Part shown: in pieces, positions 1-22,800 of the stretch
Position numbering within the stretch: the first letter of the stretch is position 1
Layout: each line of letters opens with the position of its first letter
Assembly: GCA_963855995.1 (NCBI GenBank)
Contig: OY979718.1
Span: 42,033,559 to 42,097,558, forward strand
DNA from: Muricea muricata
Taxonomy: Eukaryota; Cnidaria; Anthozoa; Malacalcyonacea; Plexauridae
DNA length: 64,000 bases
Direction: 5' to 3'
Notes under the pieces: generated by a model
Seen by the model: the letters and a program-made list of their open reading frames with translations, nothing else
What the model was told of the DNA's origin: nothing
Database searches by the model: none
Made by a program: the position numbers and the translations under genes

Positions 1-2085
1 CTATATAAGCCTCTGAACTACTACTATATAAGCCTCTGAACTACTACTATATAAGCCTCTGAACTACTACTATATAAGCCTCTGAACTACTACTATATAA
101 GCCTCTGAACTACTACTATATAAGCCTCTGAACTACTACTATATAAGCCTCTGAACTACTACTATATAAGCCTCTGAACTACTACTATATAAGCCTCTGA
201 ACTACTACTATATAAGCCTCTGAACTACTACTATATAAGCCTCTGAACTACTACTATATAAGCCTCTGAACTACTACTATATAAGCCTCTGAACTACTAC
301 TATATAAGCCTCTGAACTACTACTATATAAGCCTCTGAACTACTACTATATAAGCCTCTGAACTACTACTATATAAGCCTCTGAACTACTACTATATAAG
401 CCTCTGAACTACTACTATATAAGCCTCTGAACTACTACTATATAAGCCTCTGAACTACTACTATATAAGCCTCTGAACTACTACTATATAAGCCTCTGAA
501 CTACTACTATATAAGCCTCTGAACTACTACTATATAAGCCTCTGAACTACTACTATATAAGCCTCTGAACTACTACTATATAAGCCTCTGAACTACTACT
601 ATATAAGCCTCTGAACTACTACTATATAAGCCTCTGAACTACTACTATATAAGCCTCTGAACTACTACTATATAAGCCTCTGAACTACTACTATATAAGC
701 CTCTGAACTACTACTATATAAGCCTCTGAACTACTACTATATAAGCCTCTGAACTACTACTATATAAGCCTCTGAACTACTACTATATAAGCCTCTGAAC
801 TACTACTATATAAGCCTCTGAACTACTACTATATAAGCCTCTGAACTACTACTATATAAGCCTCTGAACTACTACTATATAAGCCTCTGAACTACTACTA
901 TATAAGCCTCTGAACTACTACTATATAAGCCTCTGAACTACTACTATATAAGCCTCTGAACTACTACTATATAAGCCTCTGAACTACTACTATATAAGCC
1001 TCTGAACTACTACTATATAAGCCTCTGAACTACTACTATATAAGCCTCTGAACTACTACTATATAAGCCTCTGAACTACTACTATATAAGCCTCTGAACT
1101 ACTACTATATAAGCCTCTGAACTACTACTATATAAGCCTCTGAACTACTACTATATAAGCCTCTGAACTACTACTATATAAGCCTCTGAACTACTACTAT
1201 ATAAGCCTCTGAACTACTACTATATAAGCCTCTGAACTACTACTATATAAGCCTCTGAACTACTACTATATAAGCCTCTGAACTACTACTATATAAGCCT
1301 CTGAACTACTACTATATAAGCCTCTGAACTACTACTATATAAGCCTCTGAACTACTACTATATAAGCCTCTGAACTACTACTATATAAGCCTCTGAACTA
1401 CTACTATATAAGCCTCTGAACTACTACTATATAAGCCTCTGAACTACTACTATATAAGCCTCTGAACTACTACTATATAAGCCTCTGAACTACTACTATA
1501 TAAGCCTCTGAACTACTACTATATAAGCCTCTGAACTACTACTATATAAGCCTCTGAACTACTACTATATAAGCCTCTGAACTACTACTATATAAGCCTC
1601 TGAACTACTACTATATAAGCCTCTGAACTACTACTATATAAGCCTCTGAACTACTACTATATAAGCCTCTGAACTACTACTATATAAGCCTCTGAACTAC
1701 TACTATATAAGCCTCTGAACTACTACTATATAAGCCTCTGAACTACTACTATATAAGCCTCTGAACTACTACTATATAAGCCTCTGAACTACTACTATAT
1801 AAGCCTCTGAACTACTACTATATAAGCCTCTGAACTACTACTATATAAGCCTCTGAACTACTACTATATAAGCCTCTGAACTACTACTATATAAGCCTCT
1901 GAACTACTACTATATAAGCCTCTGAACTACTACTATATAAGCCTCTGAACTACTACTATATAAGCCTCTGAACTACTACTATATAAGCCTCTGAACTACT
2001 ACTATATAAGCCTCTGAACTACTACTATATAAGCCTCTGAACTACTACTATATAAGCCTCTGAACTACTACTATATAAGCCTCTG
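1..2085. repeat. 23-bp perfect tandem array (minisatellite), about 90.6 copies
   Basis: The unit contains TATATAAGCCTCTGAACT and repeats every 23 bases from the first base of the window, so the left end of the array is not seen. I noticed no variant unit. The array stops abruptly at base 2085, inside a unit, where the sequence switches to unique DNA. Each unit carries TATATAAG, a match to the TATA-box consensus. All forward and reverse frames hit stops, so it does not code. It lies upstream of a dyskerin exon and so most likely sits in a dyskerin intron. Confidence 0.97.
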
Positions 2086-2395
2086 TTTATTTTGGTGCCA
2101 CAAAACCATGAGGACCAATGGAACTGTAGTGTCACGTGTGTGACGGAAGAATCGCCCCAAACCTTATTTCTACATTTGTTAGCTTGAGCTGTTTGGCCAT
2201 CACGGAATCTTTGTTTAAGGACTAAATACAATCCAAAACATCTGAAGAAATAGATTTATTTTTTACTAAATTGTATTCAAACCTTTGTCAAGGCTTTACT
2301 GCATTGATTTGGTGCTTTTTTCATGGTTCTTTTGTGACAGATATTTGGGAGTGGTAGTAGTTGTAATGTACCTAAATCTACGTTTGTTTTGTCAG
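2086..2395. other. Unique intronic sequence between the array and the first visible dyskerin exon
   Basis: I see no coding similarity here. The dyskerin exon before 2396 should encode the segment just upstream of the [10 protein letters not shown] motif, and it is not present. It must lie to the left of the tandem array, outside the window. Confidence 0.6.
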
Positions 2396-12155
<9,760 letters not shown>

Positions 12156-13891
12156 GATTCATATTTCTATAACACTTTTATCATAAATTTCCTAAAAATA
12201 TATTTTTACACAACCAATTGCTGTCGGGGAAAATAAAACGAAGGAACATCTCGTTCACGCACTGCTCTTGTTTTTTGGAATATGTGAAGGTTGTTAGCAT
12301 CAGTTTCTTATCATAAACAAGACGCCTGCTGAGGCGTTTCACTCCGCCTGCCGAAACGAAAATGGCACAAGGCCAGGCAGGGCTGTAACTAGAGAGCTCA
12401 TTGGGGGTGGGGTATATTCACTTATTTCTGTTTTGCCCAACTAATTCCTTTTTAAATCAATTATTATTAGGGTACCTTCCAAGGCATTTTACCAGTATGC
12501 TAGCACATCTTATGTAATCACTAAGATAACCAAAAATCAATGTCTGAGTGACTTGCCAGGCACTATGTCCAGAGTCCTAGTAGGATTGCATTTTTTAGGA
12601 TTTAATTTAAATTAAAAACTTTCATAGTACATATATTAAACAAGATTCTCTTGTCATAATACCACCAACATATAGCTGTTTTATTTTGCAAGTAAAGAAA
12701 ATTTTACTAAAAGTGTATACACTACATCAATATATTAAACTATAGCATCATTTAAATCTGTAGCACACTGCCTGAAGTCTCCACGATATAATTTGTTGGG
12801 AACTTTAGACTAACATATGTATTTCTGGAATTGGAATGTAAAATGTCTCTTGTCTTTCATGATTATATGAGAACCCACAAGCAAATTAATCACTTTGCAC
12901 GAATTATTAGCATCTCAACATAGGTAGAAACACAAAACCAAGGAAAGAAATCACAACGTGTTTAGAATTAGGAACACATTTCCTAGACTCATTTTTTAAT
13001 CATGGAATGATGGAGTCATGGAGTCTATCAGAATTTGCCGTTTTAAACATTCTGGAGCAATGTTTTGATAAAGAACCTTCCTGTCCCTTTTTGTTAACAA
13101 TTATTACATGTTAAAAATTGTGTTTTGTGTATAGATATTTCAGTAGAATTTGCGTTTGTTCTTGTGTAGAAATTTCTAAATTTCCTTAAAAGTAGGAACA
13201 CAACAGAAAATGACGGAAACACGTTCTCAAAACTTCACCGCGATACATCGCTCCTCGGTAAAGTTTCGCGGTGGAATTTGTCGTTTTAAAACATTTTGCA
13301 TGAGAATCTTTGCACGTAAAACCTTGCGGTTTAGATGCTCTAGCATACATGTTAAAATGCGTGTTCTGTTGACATATTCCGCTAGAAATTGAGTTTAAAC
13401 GCCGTGTTTAGGTCGGCCCACGCGGCCTGTGCCAGCGGTATTACCCATGAGCGCTGCGCCAACTTGCGACACCGAAAAAAAAAGAAAAAACAGAAGCGGG
13501 GCGCATTTAAAACTCCGCCTCGCCTAAGGCAGGCGAAGACCCTCTTGTTTGTTTTTCTGCAATTTGAGAGCTTAGACCAGAACCATGACAGAAGGAATGT
13601 CTGTTTCGAGCGGTTTTAGGGTCAAGTGGTTAACCAACCGACCTGTAAATACATACATGAGTTGTAATAAATAGTTGAATAGTCTAAAGAAATGTGAATG
13701 CGCATTAAAATTGACATTGACGAATTCAAATTGTATATTATAATGCTATTCAAAATCAATATAAAACGTTAACGTTTTATTGTTGGGCTGTTTTTGTTTC
13801 AGGGGGGGATTTCCTGTGTTAAGGGGTACCTCTTCTTGTGTCTGGGGGGGGGGGGGTGATGCGAAATGGAAATAATGCGATGTAAACAAAT
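12156..13891. other. Intergenic region between dyskerin and EI24
   Basis: AATAAA at 12232-12237, about 80 bases after the dyskerin stop, is a plausible polyadenylation signal. Two diverged direct copies are visible at roughly 13030-13160 and 13275-13400 (both contain AATTTG, CGTTTTAAA and ACATGTTAAAA). A 13-G run is at 13844-13856, just before the EI24 start. I see no coding region. Confidence 0.55.
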
Positions 13892-16800
13892 ATGGCCGCA
13901 TCAGAGGTACTTCCTTATGTAAGAAGCGTATTTAATGGTGTATATGATTCAGTATTTGGGATAATAACTTTTTTCAAACCTATATATCGAAAGGAAGATA
14001 CCATTCGTGTTGGAACTGCACCAGAAACAGAAGATGCTGATACAAACAGAACTAGGAGGCGACCCAGGCCATCCACAACAGCTTCGCAGAAATGCCAGAG
14101 GTTGTCTATAATATTATATATTTTGAATGCATGAATTGAAGCATGCAGGGCGGTTCATACAATGCGAGGGTGCTAAAGTTTGACCACTGCCCACATTGTT
14201 ATATTCCAAAATTGTCTCCTGGGAAAGGATTGTAGAATTGTTCTCTTTGTATTTCACTATTTCCTAGGTATTAAATTTGTAGATATACTGTATGGCGTAT
14301 GCTTTATACGTACATATATGCTTTATGCCTAATTTGCTGGAATGCATAAGTGCATAGTAACAAATTCACTAAAATATTGAACACGTTGGTCAGTAGTAAT
14401 AATTACCAAAGCAAGTTAGGGTTATATTTGTGTGTCTTGTTTGGTATGAATTTTGGTTGTGGTTTAATACTACTCTATATAGTGTTCATCATATTGTTAA
14501 AAGCTCAACAGCAAGGTTCAGGGAGACATGGTGTTGTTGATATTTATAATTAAAGCTCACATCTTAACAATAATATGAACGATTTTAACATATATTTAGG
14601 AAGGTTCATTCGTCCATGACCACATGTACATAAGCAAAGAATAAAGTACATAAAACTTCATATAACACTAACTATAGTGTCTCATTATATTGCATCACTA
14701 CAATAATGTCAACACTCCCACTTAATGAGATCACCAGTCTATCACCAATGTCATTTGATTTCTTCAATTCCCATCATACTTCTGAACTTTTCGAACTTGA
14801 CTTTTGATACTGGTTTTGTCATGATGTCTGCCATCATATCTTCCGTTTGACAATTGTCAACATTAATAACTTGATCGTTTACTTTTTCTTGAACAAAATG
14901 AACTGATATGTCAATATGCTTTGTTCGATTATGGAATTTTGCATTCTTCGATAATTGTATTGCACCTCGATTGTCCTCGTAAATAAGAGATGGTGTTTCT
15001 TGTGTCAATCCTATGTCATTCAACAATCTCCTTAGCCAGACTGCTTCTTGTGCTGCTGAACTGAGTGCCATATATTCTGCTTCAGTTGTTGATCGGGATA
15101 CACAATGCTTGTCTCTTGCTTTGCCAACTAACTGTGCTGCCATCAATCTGGAATACATATCCAGATGTTGAACGTCTAGTGTCCAAGTCCCCAGCCCAAT
15201 CAGCATCTGAATACCCAGTAAGAGAACAAGTGTTGCCTTTCGCTTTATAGATAAGACCAAAATCAGTTGTTCCTTGTATGTATCGTAGAATCCTCTTCAC
15301 GCCTTGCCAGTGCTCCTTTCCCGGTCTTGACATGTATTTTGAGAGAATTCCAACAGCAGATGCCAGGTCAGGACGTGTTGCAGTTGTTGCATATGTCAAA
15401 CATTCTATTATCTTTTGATACTCTTGTACATTCACAGGATCCTCATCATCAGACAACTCATAGAACTTCTTACCTGGTTCCACTGGTGTAGAAACAGGTT
15501 TGCAGTGTTCCATATTGAATCTTTTCAGGACTCCTTCAAGATACTTTGGTTGGCTAATGGTCAGAGTTCTCGACTTTCGATCATGTTTCACCAACATGCT
15601 AAGAACATGATTAACTTCCCCAAAATCTTCAATCTTGAATCTCCTTCCAAGTGACTTCTTCTCTTTGTTAAGCATAACAATATCATTTGAGAACAACAGG
15701 ATATCATCCACATGAAGAGATAAGATGACAAAGTTAATCTTGCCATTCTGCTGTTTCACAGATTTGATATACAGACATGGATCAGCTCCGACTTGTTTGT
15801 AACCATCTGATTTAAGATAACCATCAATTGCCGAGTTCCAACAACGAGCTGCTTGCTTCAAGCCATAGAGACTTTTCTTTAGCTTGCAAATATGTTTTGG
15901 ATTTTCTTCGTCTGTGTAACCATCAGGTTGTTTCATGTAGATCTCCTCGTCCAGGTCACCTTGCAGGAAAGCAGTGTGGACATCCATCTGATGTACTTCC
16001 CAGTCGCAAGTGTTTGCTAGTGCTAGTAAAGTTCTAATGGACGTGTTTCGTACAACAGGAGAAAATACTTCATGGTAATCGATACCCTCAGCTTGAGAGT
16101 ACCCTTGGGCTACAAGTCGTGCCTTGAATCTGTCCACCGTCCCATTTTCATCTCGCTTTACCTTAAAAACCCAACGGCTACCTACGACATTCTTTCCTTC
16201 TGGTAACGGAACAAGTTCCCAGGTATCGTTACTGATCAGTGAATCATATTCAGAGTCGGTTGCCTCTTTCCATTGAATACAATGATCTCCACTCCAGGCT
16301 TGCTTGATGTTCCTTGGCTCACTGATATCTGCGGCAAGATCCTCGACATTATACAGTTCTTTATCATATCGAGCAGGAGGTCGTCGCCGTCTTTGGGGAT
16401 TCAAATTCTCAACATTTCGCATAAATGTTTCTTCATAGGTTTCTCCCACTGGTTGGTGGTGGTGTGCAGGTTCAGGAACGTTATTTTGTACATGATTTTG
16501 TTGATCATTCGCATCATCAGGGTTATCACTATCAGCTACATCTGGAACGGGGAATGGGTCAAATGGTAACTGTTCATAATTTGGTTTTGATGATTGTTCA
16601 CCGTTATTAAACTCATGGAACCTTTCTTCGTCGAACACGACATCTCTACTTCGAATAACAATGATTGGTAGACATGTCATAGAGCTTGAAACCTTTTGTC
16701 CCTTCGGGGTATCCCATAAATATACACATACGAGATTTCCTTTGCAATTTCTTACGCTGATGATCAGGAATGTGCACGAATGATTTGCATCCAAATACTC

Positions 16801-19800
16801 TCAGGTTTGACACATCTGGCTTACGATTGAACAGTTTTTCAAAAGGTGTTTCACCTTTCAATGCAGTAGTTGGGCTACGATTTCGAAGATACACTACGGT
16901 ATTTGTAGCTTCAGCCCAGAACTCGAATGGAACTTTGGAGTGTGCCATCATCGAACGACTAGTTTCCAAAAGTGTCCGATTCATCCGTTCTGCTACCCCA
17001 TTTTGTGCCGGGTTGTACGGAACTGTGGTTTGGTGTACAATTCCACTTTCTTTCAGGTACGCTTTGAAAGCTTTCGAGCAGTATTCACCACCGTTATCTG
17101 AGCGTAGGACTTTGACATTCTTTCCAGTAGTGTTTGCTGCGTAGTTTGCAAACTCTTTAAACTTCTCCAACACTTCGTCCTTGCTTTTGATGAAATAAAC
17201 GTGTACATACCTCGAATAGTCATCAACAAATGTAACAAAGTACTTTGAATTTCCATGGGAATTGACATGCATTGAATTACACACGTCGCTGTGCACAATT
17301 TCAAATGGTTGGGTTGCTCGGTAAGGTATTTCTTTCGGATAGGCAGTCGGATGTTGCTTCCCCATCATACAGGATTCACAAGTAGAGTTGTCTCCACTCT
17401 GTCCCGTAGTGTTCATTCCATCAACCATGTTTTCATTGATCAACTTTGTAAGATTGTCCACTCCTAAGTGACCAAAACGACAGTGCCAAAGGTGTAGATT
17501 CGGATCTTCTTTTGCAACATTAACCTCTTCATTACTTGGGATAACTTTCAGCATGTAGAGTTTTCCACACATTTCTCCAATAGCTAACAACTTCGAATTT
17601 CTTGTAACTTTACACATATCTCCTTCAAACGTAACAAGTGCACCTAATTTCACCATTGCTCGGACGGATAGTAAGTTCTTTCCAAGGTCAGGAAGATACA
17701 GAACTTCTTTCAACGAAATATTTTGAATACAACCATCCAGATCAGCAATTACATCATAATTTCCTTTTCCATAGGCCAAAATGGTACGATTGTCCCCGAG
17801 ATTTACTTCGCAAGGTTTCTTGAATTCTACAAAGTCAGTGTAGATGATCTCTCTCAAAGGTCATATGCTGTGTTGCCCCCGAGTCAACTATCCAGCCAGA
17901 CTTGTTTTCCACATCAGACGTATGTAGTGCTTCATTATCTACAACATTGTCATGCTTCTCTTTCTTGGCACAATGAGCGGATCCTTTCCCTTTCTTTTGA
18001 GTGTTACTTTGCTCAGCATTCAACTTCGCTTTACGCTTTGGACAGTCTCTAGGAAAATGTCCACGTTCTTGACAGAAATGACATGTTACACGGAATGATT
18101 TCCCAGTATATTTTCGTTCAGTGTTTCCACCAGTTTTCTTTTTTCCTTGTGGTGACGTATAAAATTTTCTACCACCTCGTTGGACTGAAAAAGCATCCTC
18201 ACATTTCTTTGACTTTGTGTCATTCTCCCTATCGGCATCATTTAAAAGCATTGCTTTGACTTTTTCATAAGAGAGATTGTCCTCACCAACAGCATCCAAG
18301 GCCGTGATTAAAGGTTTAAATTCTTCAGGAAGACTTGCAAGAACAGTCATAGCTAACTCTTTATCATCAATCGTCTGTCCCATTTCCTTTAATTGGTCGT
18401 GCAGGGAACGTAAATGATTAATATGTGCCAACATATCTCCCCAACTTTGAAATCTACACGAATAGTATTGCTGTCTCAATCTCACCTTCTGCAAAATAGA
18501 CTCACGTGCGAATTGGCTTTTCAGGGCATCCCAGGCTTGTTTTGCGTTTTGCGTATCTCTGACGTGTATTTGCTGCTCAGGCTCCACGGCCAAGCAAATG
18601 TACGTCCATGCCTTTTTTGCCGCTGTTTCAAAAGCTTTCTTTACTTGCGCCGAAGCAGTTTCTTCAGGAGGTTCAGCCGATCCACCCGCGTGGGCAAATA
18701 AATCGAAACTCTCCAAGTAAAGTCGCATGTTGAACGCCCAGGATCTATAGTTAGATCCGTTCAATTTCGCCATCCTCAGCACATTTTCGACTGCAGACGC
18801 CATCGTAATTTTTTTGCAATTTGATACCGATTTTCGCTTATTTAACAAACATTTCTTAACTTAGAGCCTTCCTGGGCCCATAACCTGTTGATATTTATAA
18901 TTAAAGCTCACATCTTAACAATAATATGAACGATTTTAACATACATAAACTGTTTTAGGAAGGTTCATTCGTCCATGACCACATGTACATTAGCAAAGAA
19001 TAAAGTACCGAAAACTTCATATAACACTAACTATAGTGTCTCATTATATTGCATCACTACAATAATGTCAACAGGTGTACCTATTACTCCATAAATATAA
19101 ACTCTGGTAAACCAAAGTGAGACAAACCTACTACCGAAAGCAAGACAATTGAATAAATTACGTAGGATAACTAGTGAGAAAAATTCATTAGTAATACTGC
19201 GATTTCCAGTTGAGCGTGGAATACGGAAAGTTTGTTCGTTAAGTTTTGTAGTTTGAATAATAAGTTTGTGACATCATTCCACAATGTTACTAGGGTGCGT
19301 TCGCAAGGCTAAGCATGTAAACCTGATTTCAAGCATGTATTTAAATTATATAGAGAATTGTAACGTTTGCTCACGAATCTTTGTTATAAGTAACTTCGCA
19401 TATTACTCTCGATTTCAGTTTGCTTTTGAAAAATCACTTCGAATGTTCGTTTGTAAGTTCAGAATGCTCATTGCTACGTTCCAATGTTTGTTTTGAAGTT
19501 CGTTCCGAGTATTTACGATGATTGAACAGTGAGCAATTTGATTAGCTGACTTATTATGGCAGCCAATCAGAACTTGCAAAGCTGGCTCATCGTAAATTGT
19601 CGGAACGAAATTCAAAACAAACATTGGAACTTTGCAACGAACATTCCGAACTTACAAATGAACATTCGAAGTGATTTTTCAAATGCACAGAGAAATCGAG
19701 AGTAATATGCGAAGTTACTTATAACAAAGATTCGTGAGCAAACGTTACAATTCTCCAAATAATTTAAATACATGCTTGAAATCAGGTTTACATGCTTAGC

Positions 19801-22800
19801 CTTTGAAACCTTTGAAACGTCTGTATTTAAATATACTCGTATAATTTGCAGTACTGTATTTACTTGACAACATTGCGAGCGCGCCCTAGTAACATTGTAG
19901 AATGACATCACAAACTTATTATTCAAACTACAAAACTTAACGAACAAACATTTGCAATTCCACGCTCAACTGGAAATCTCAGTAAGGCATGCACATAATA
20001 ATTGGCTTTGCCAATTTTATTCTGAAGGTAACTATTTTATTTCCCCATGCTAAAGTGGACCTGTGCATGAAACTCAGAACATGTGTGCTGCTTTGTTCTT
20101 AAAAATATACTCGGCTTGGATAAGTACTTACCAATCTGAAGTACACTCCCTCCTGCAATTCTGCTTGCCAACCAAAATAATGGCTGATCCTAATAGCAAC
20201 ATTCTTAATTTCAAAACTTGTTATGGTGAGTTTTAAGTCAATACGTACGTCCCTGTTGTTATCTTGCATAATTTTTCAGTTGCCATATATGTTAATTTAT
20301 ATCTTCTGTCATTTCTTTATTTCCAATTCCACCTATTCACTGTCACAATTTTAATGAAGATTGGTTTCATTTGTCGCCATTTCAGATCTAGCTTGTCTCT
20401 GTTTAAACGCTTTGTGTCCTATCAGAATTTACTCTAACGGAGCCTCTGATATGACATGCTTATCCAAAGCCGCCTCCTCCAATCATGTTCTCAATGAAAC
20501 ATACTAGTTTCAAATTGCACTCTATTTAGCTATAATAAATTGCAACTAAAAGAAGGTCAATGATGCAATACGTTTGCACACAAAAAGATATCTCTCACTT
20601 TTTTTTGAAAGCTAGATTGATCATAGTGTCATACAAAGTTCTTTTCAAGATATTCTGTTGCAAAAACATGATCACTAAGTTAAGTTAGTTTCAACAAGTT
20701 TCATAAAGGAAACTTAAAATGGATTTATTAAAACCAGGAAATAATTTTTCTATTAAGTATTTATCGCTAGTTCCAGGCTTTGCTTGCTAGAATTATTTTT
20801 TTGTGTTCACTAATGACAATCAATCAGTTTCCTAAAGAAATGAATGGTGATAAGGATTTGAAATGTGGCTGTACCCAGTTTTCCTTACTTTTATTCAGAT
20901 TAATATACAGTATCCTGCCAGATCCTGCATTACATGTTTACTATTTCAGAAACAAATTTAAAAACGGGCCTCATTGCACGCGCTTTCAGTGTGGTGCTAT
21001 AATAACATATATGCATAATGCTTAGTGTTTTATTACTTGGAAGTGTTTTTAATAAGGTTGATTATTTCTTTGGACTACCAACAGTCTAATTTAATATAAC
21101 AGTTTCACAGCACTCGTCTTCATCTTGTACCATACTTTTTGCCCTTCACACGCCAGGACTTTCATTGTAATCTGTTCCAGAACAGACGCATGCACAAGTG
21201 AAACATGTTTGTTAAATTGTCGCTATTGGTTCTGAGTTTTTTAAACTGTCCCATGATGTTGAAATATTTAATAGAAATACCCAAATAGTAGATTACTGGG
21301 TTGATCACAAACTTTAGTTTTAATAAGTTGTCAATTCTTACTGAGTTCATCTGCAGGTTTCTTCTTTATTCATTTATAAAACAAGCTCATATATTCACCA
21401 TGCAGTTGTGGGTTTTTCGAAGATCGGATGGCGACTTTTTCAAGCGTTCTAATCACACAATGAAAACGCTGTCCATGGGATGGCGCTATTCAACCTTCAA
21501 GAACCATCCCCTGGTTTGAAACTAATTCTTTTTACCATAGATCTATTTCGCCTTACCAGCTTTTTATGCACATCTAAGTCACGCTATGTATAGTATTTAT
21601 GCCTGTCGTGTTTTCGGGTTTGTTTCTATTTCTTTTTTTTCAAACCGCATATATGCACATTGCAGTCTGATGTGATTAGTATAAAATGCCATGAGTATAT
21701 TATGGTGACTGTCCTTTTTCGGTTATTGACCAATCATTTAACTGAAATCGTGATCTTTTAAAATAAATGTAGGAAATATAAATATTGATAGCAAACATGC
21801 GAATTACATGATATTTTTGTTCCAGCTATAAAGAAATATATTCTATGATGATGCAATGTTGTATTTTAAATGGAGGGATATTTTGGGTACGTAACTGATC
21901 TTTTTTTAAAAAAAATAGTTCCTCAATGCAAAAGCCTTCCTGATGAAATAAAATCCTCTGAATTGTCCAGTTGATGAAACCTTTACATTAAAGGAATTTT
22001 TTTTGTGTTGTTGGGTCAGACAAATTAAAAGGATTTTTGTCAAGGTCTCTTAGTTTCTTTATTGTTTTACTAGTTTAAGTAACTCTGCAAACTAGCTGAC
22101 GTATAGGTGTACATGGTCGTAATGTGGTAGAACTTATTTCATCTTATTTCTTAGATTGTTCCCGGCTTCTATTTTAACATGTGTACAGTATGATTTCCAC
22201 TCGTAATTAAGACTCATTTACCCTTCTTACTTCTTGTTCTGCAGTCTGAGCCAAATAAATAGAGCATGGTGGGGCGGCGATGATATGAATATTATTTTCG
22301 AGTGTTAAAAACAATATTTTACGAACGAACGCAGCGAGTGAGTAAAATATTGTTTCAACACGAGAAAGTAATATTCATATCTTCAAGCTACCGTGTAATG
22401 TTCTTTTTATTATATGGTCAGAAGTCGGAACAAGTGAACATATAAATCCCGCTGGAAAACACACTCGTTTTTCACGCGTTACATATTTTTTCACTAGTGA
22501 AAATATGGAAAATACGAGTTTTGTAGTTTATGGTAAAACACCCATAACCATGCATATGATAATATTGATTATGTATATAATCTAAAATAGAATGTAATAC
22601 TTTTTAGATGAGCATTCTTCTGTTCGAAAATTATCTGATACCAGTGTTACAACGACTAACCTATTTTATTTTTAGTAAGTTCACTTCGTTTTTGTCTATC
22701 AATATAGCTATCAACACCGCTTAAAGTGTTTGTGAACAAACGAACCAAATTTATTGTTATATCACAAAATAGACAATCTCATCGACATGCACGCATTATA

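Larger units (their letters stand above)
14535..19073 (-). mobile_element. Full-length Ty1/copia LTR retrotransposon, 4.5 kb
   Basis: Two direct LTRs begin TGTTGATATTT and end AATGTCAACA: 14535-14714 (3' LTR) and 18886-19073 (5' LTR). The 5-bp target duplication GGTGT is at 14530-14534 and 19074-19078. Coding order on the - strand is gag, protease, integrase, reverse transcriptase, RNase H, which defines Ty1/copia. Three frame breaks (near 17,860, 16,660 and 15,110) interrupt the polyprotein, so this copy should be inactive. The LTRs differ by an indel of about 8-10 bases and a few substitutions, so the insertion is not brand new. Confidence 0.97.
14101..21825 (+). other. EI24 intron 1, 7.7 kb, enlarged by insertions
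   Basis: The intron contains the copia element (14535-19073) and a 786-bp inverted-repeat element (19197-19982). Removing both leaves about 2.4 kb. The rest, 14101-14529 and 19983-21825, shows no convincing coding exon. Confidence 0.7.

Noticed and set aside
2025-2231. 68-codon - strand frame running into the 23-bp array
   Set aside because: Half of it is translated repeat. No family resemblance or splice context.
19284-19947. Similar short frames on opposite strands
   Set aside because: They are the two arms of the same inverted repeat (19197-19982).
20180-20225. ATG exon (MADPNSNILNFKTCY) with a GTGAGT donor inside EI24 intron 1
   Set aside because: EI24 exons 13892-14100 and 21826-21886 join in phase without it, and it matches nothing in the family. 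An alternative first exon is possible but unsupported.
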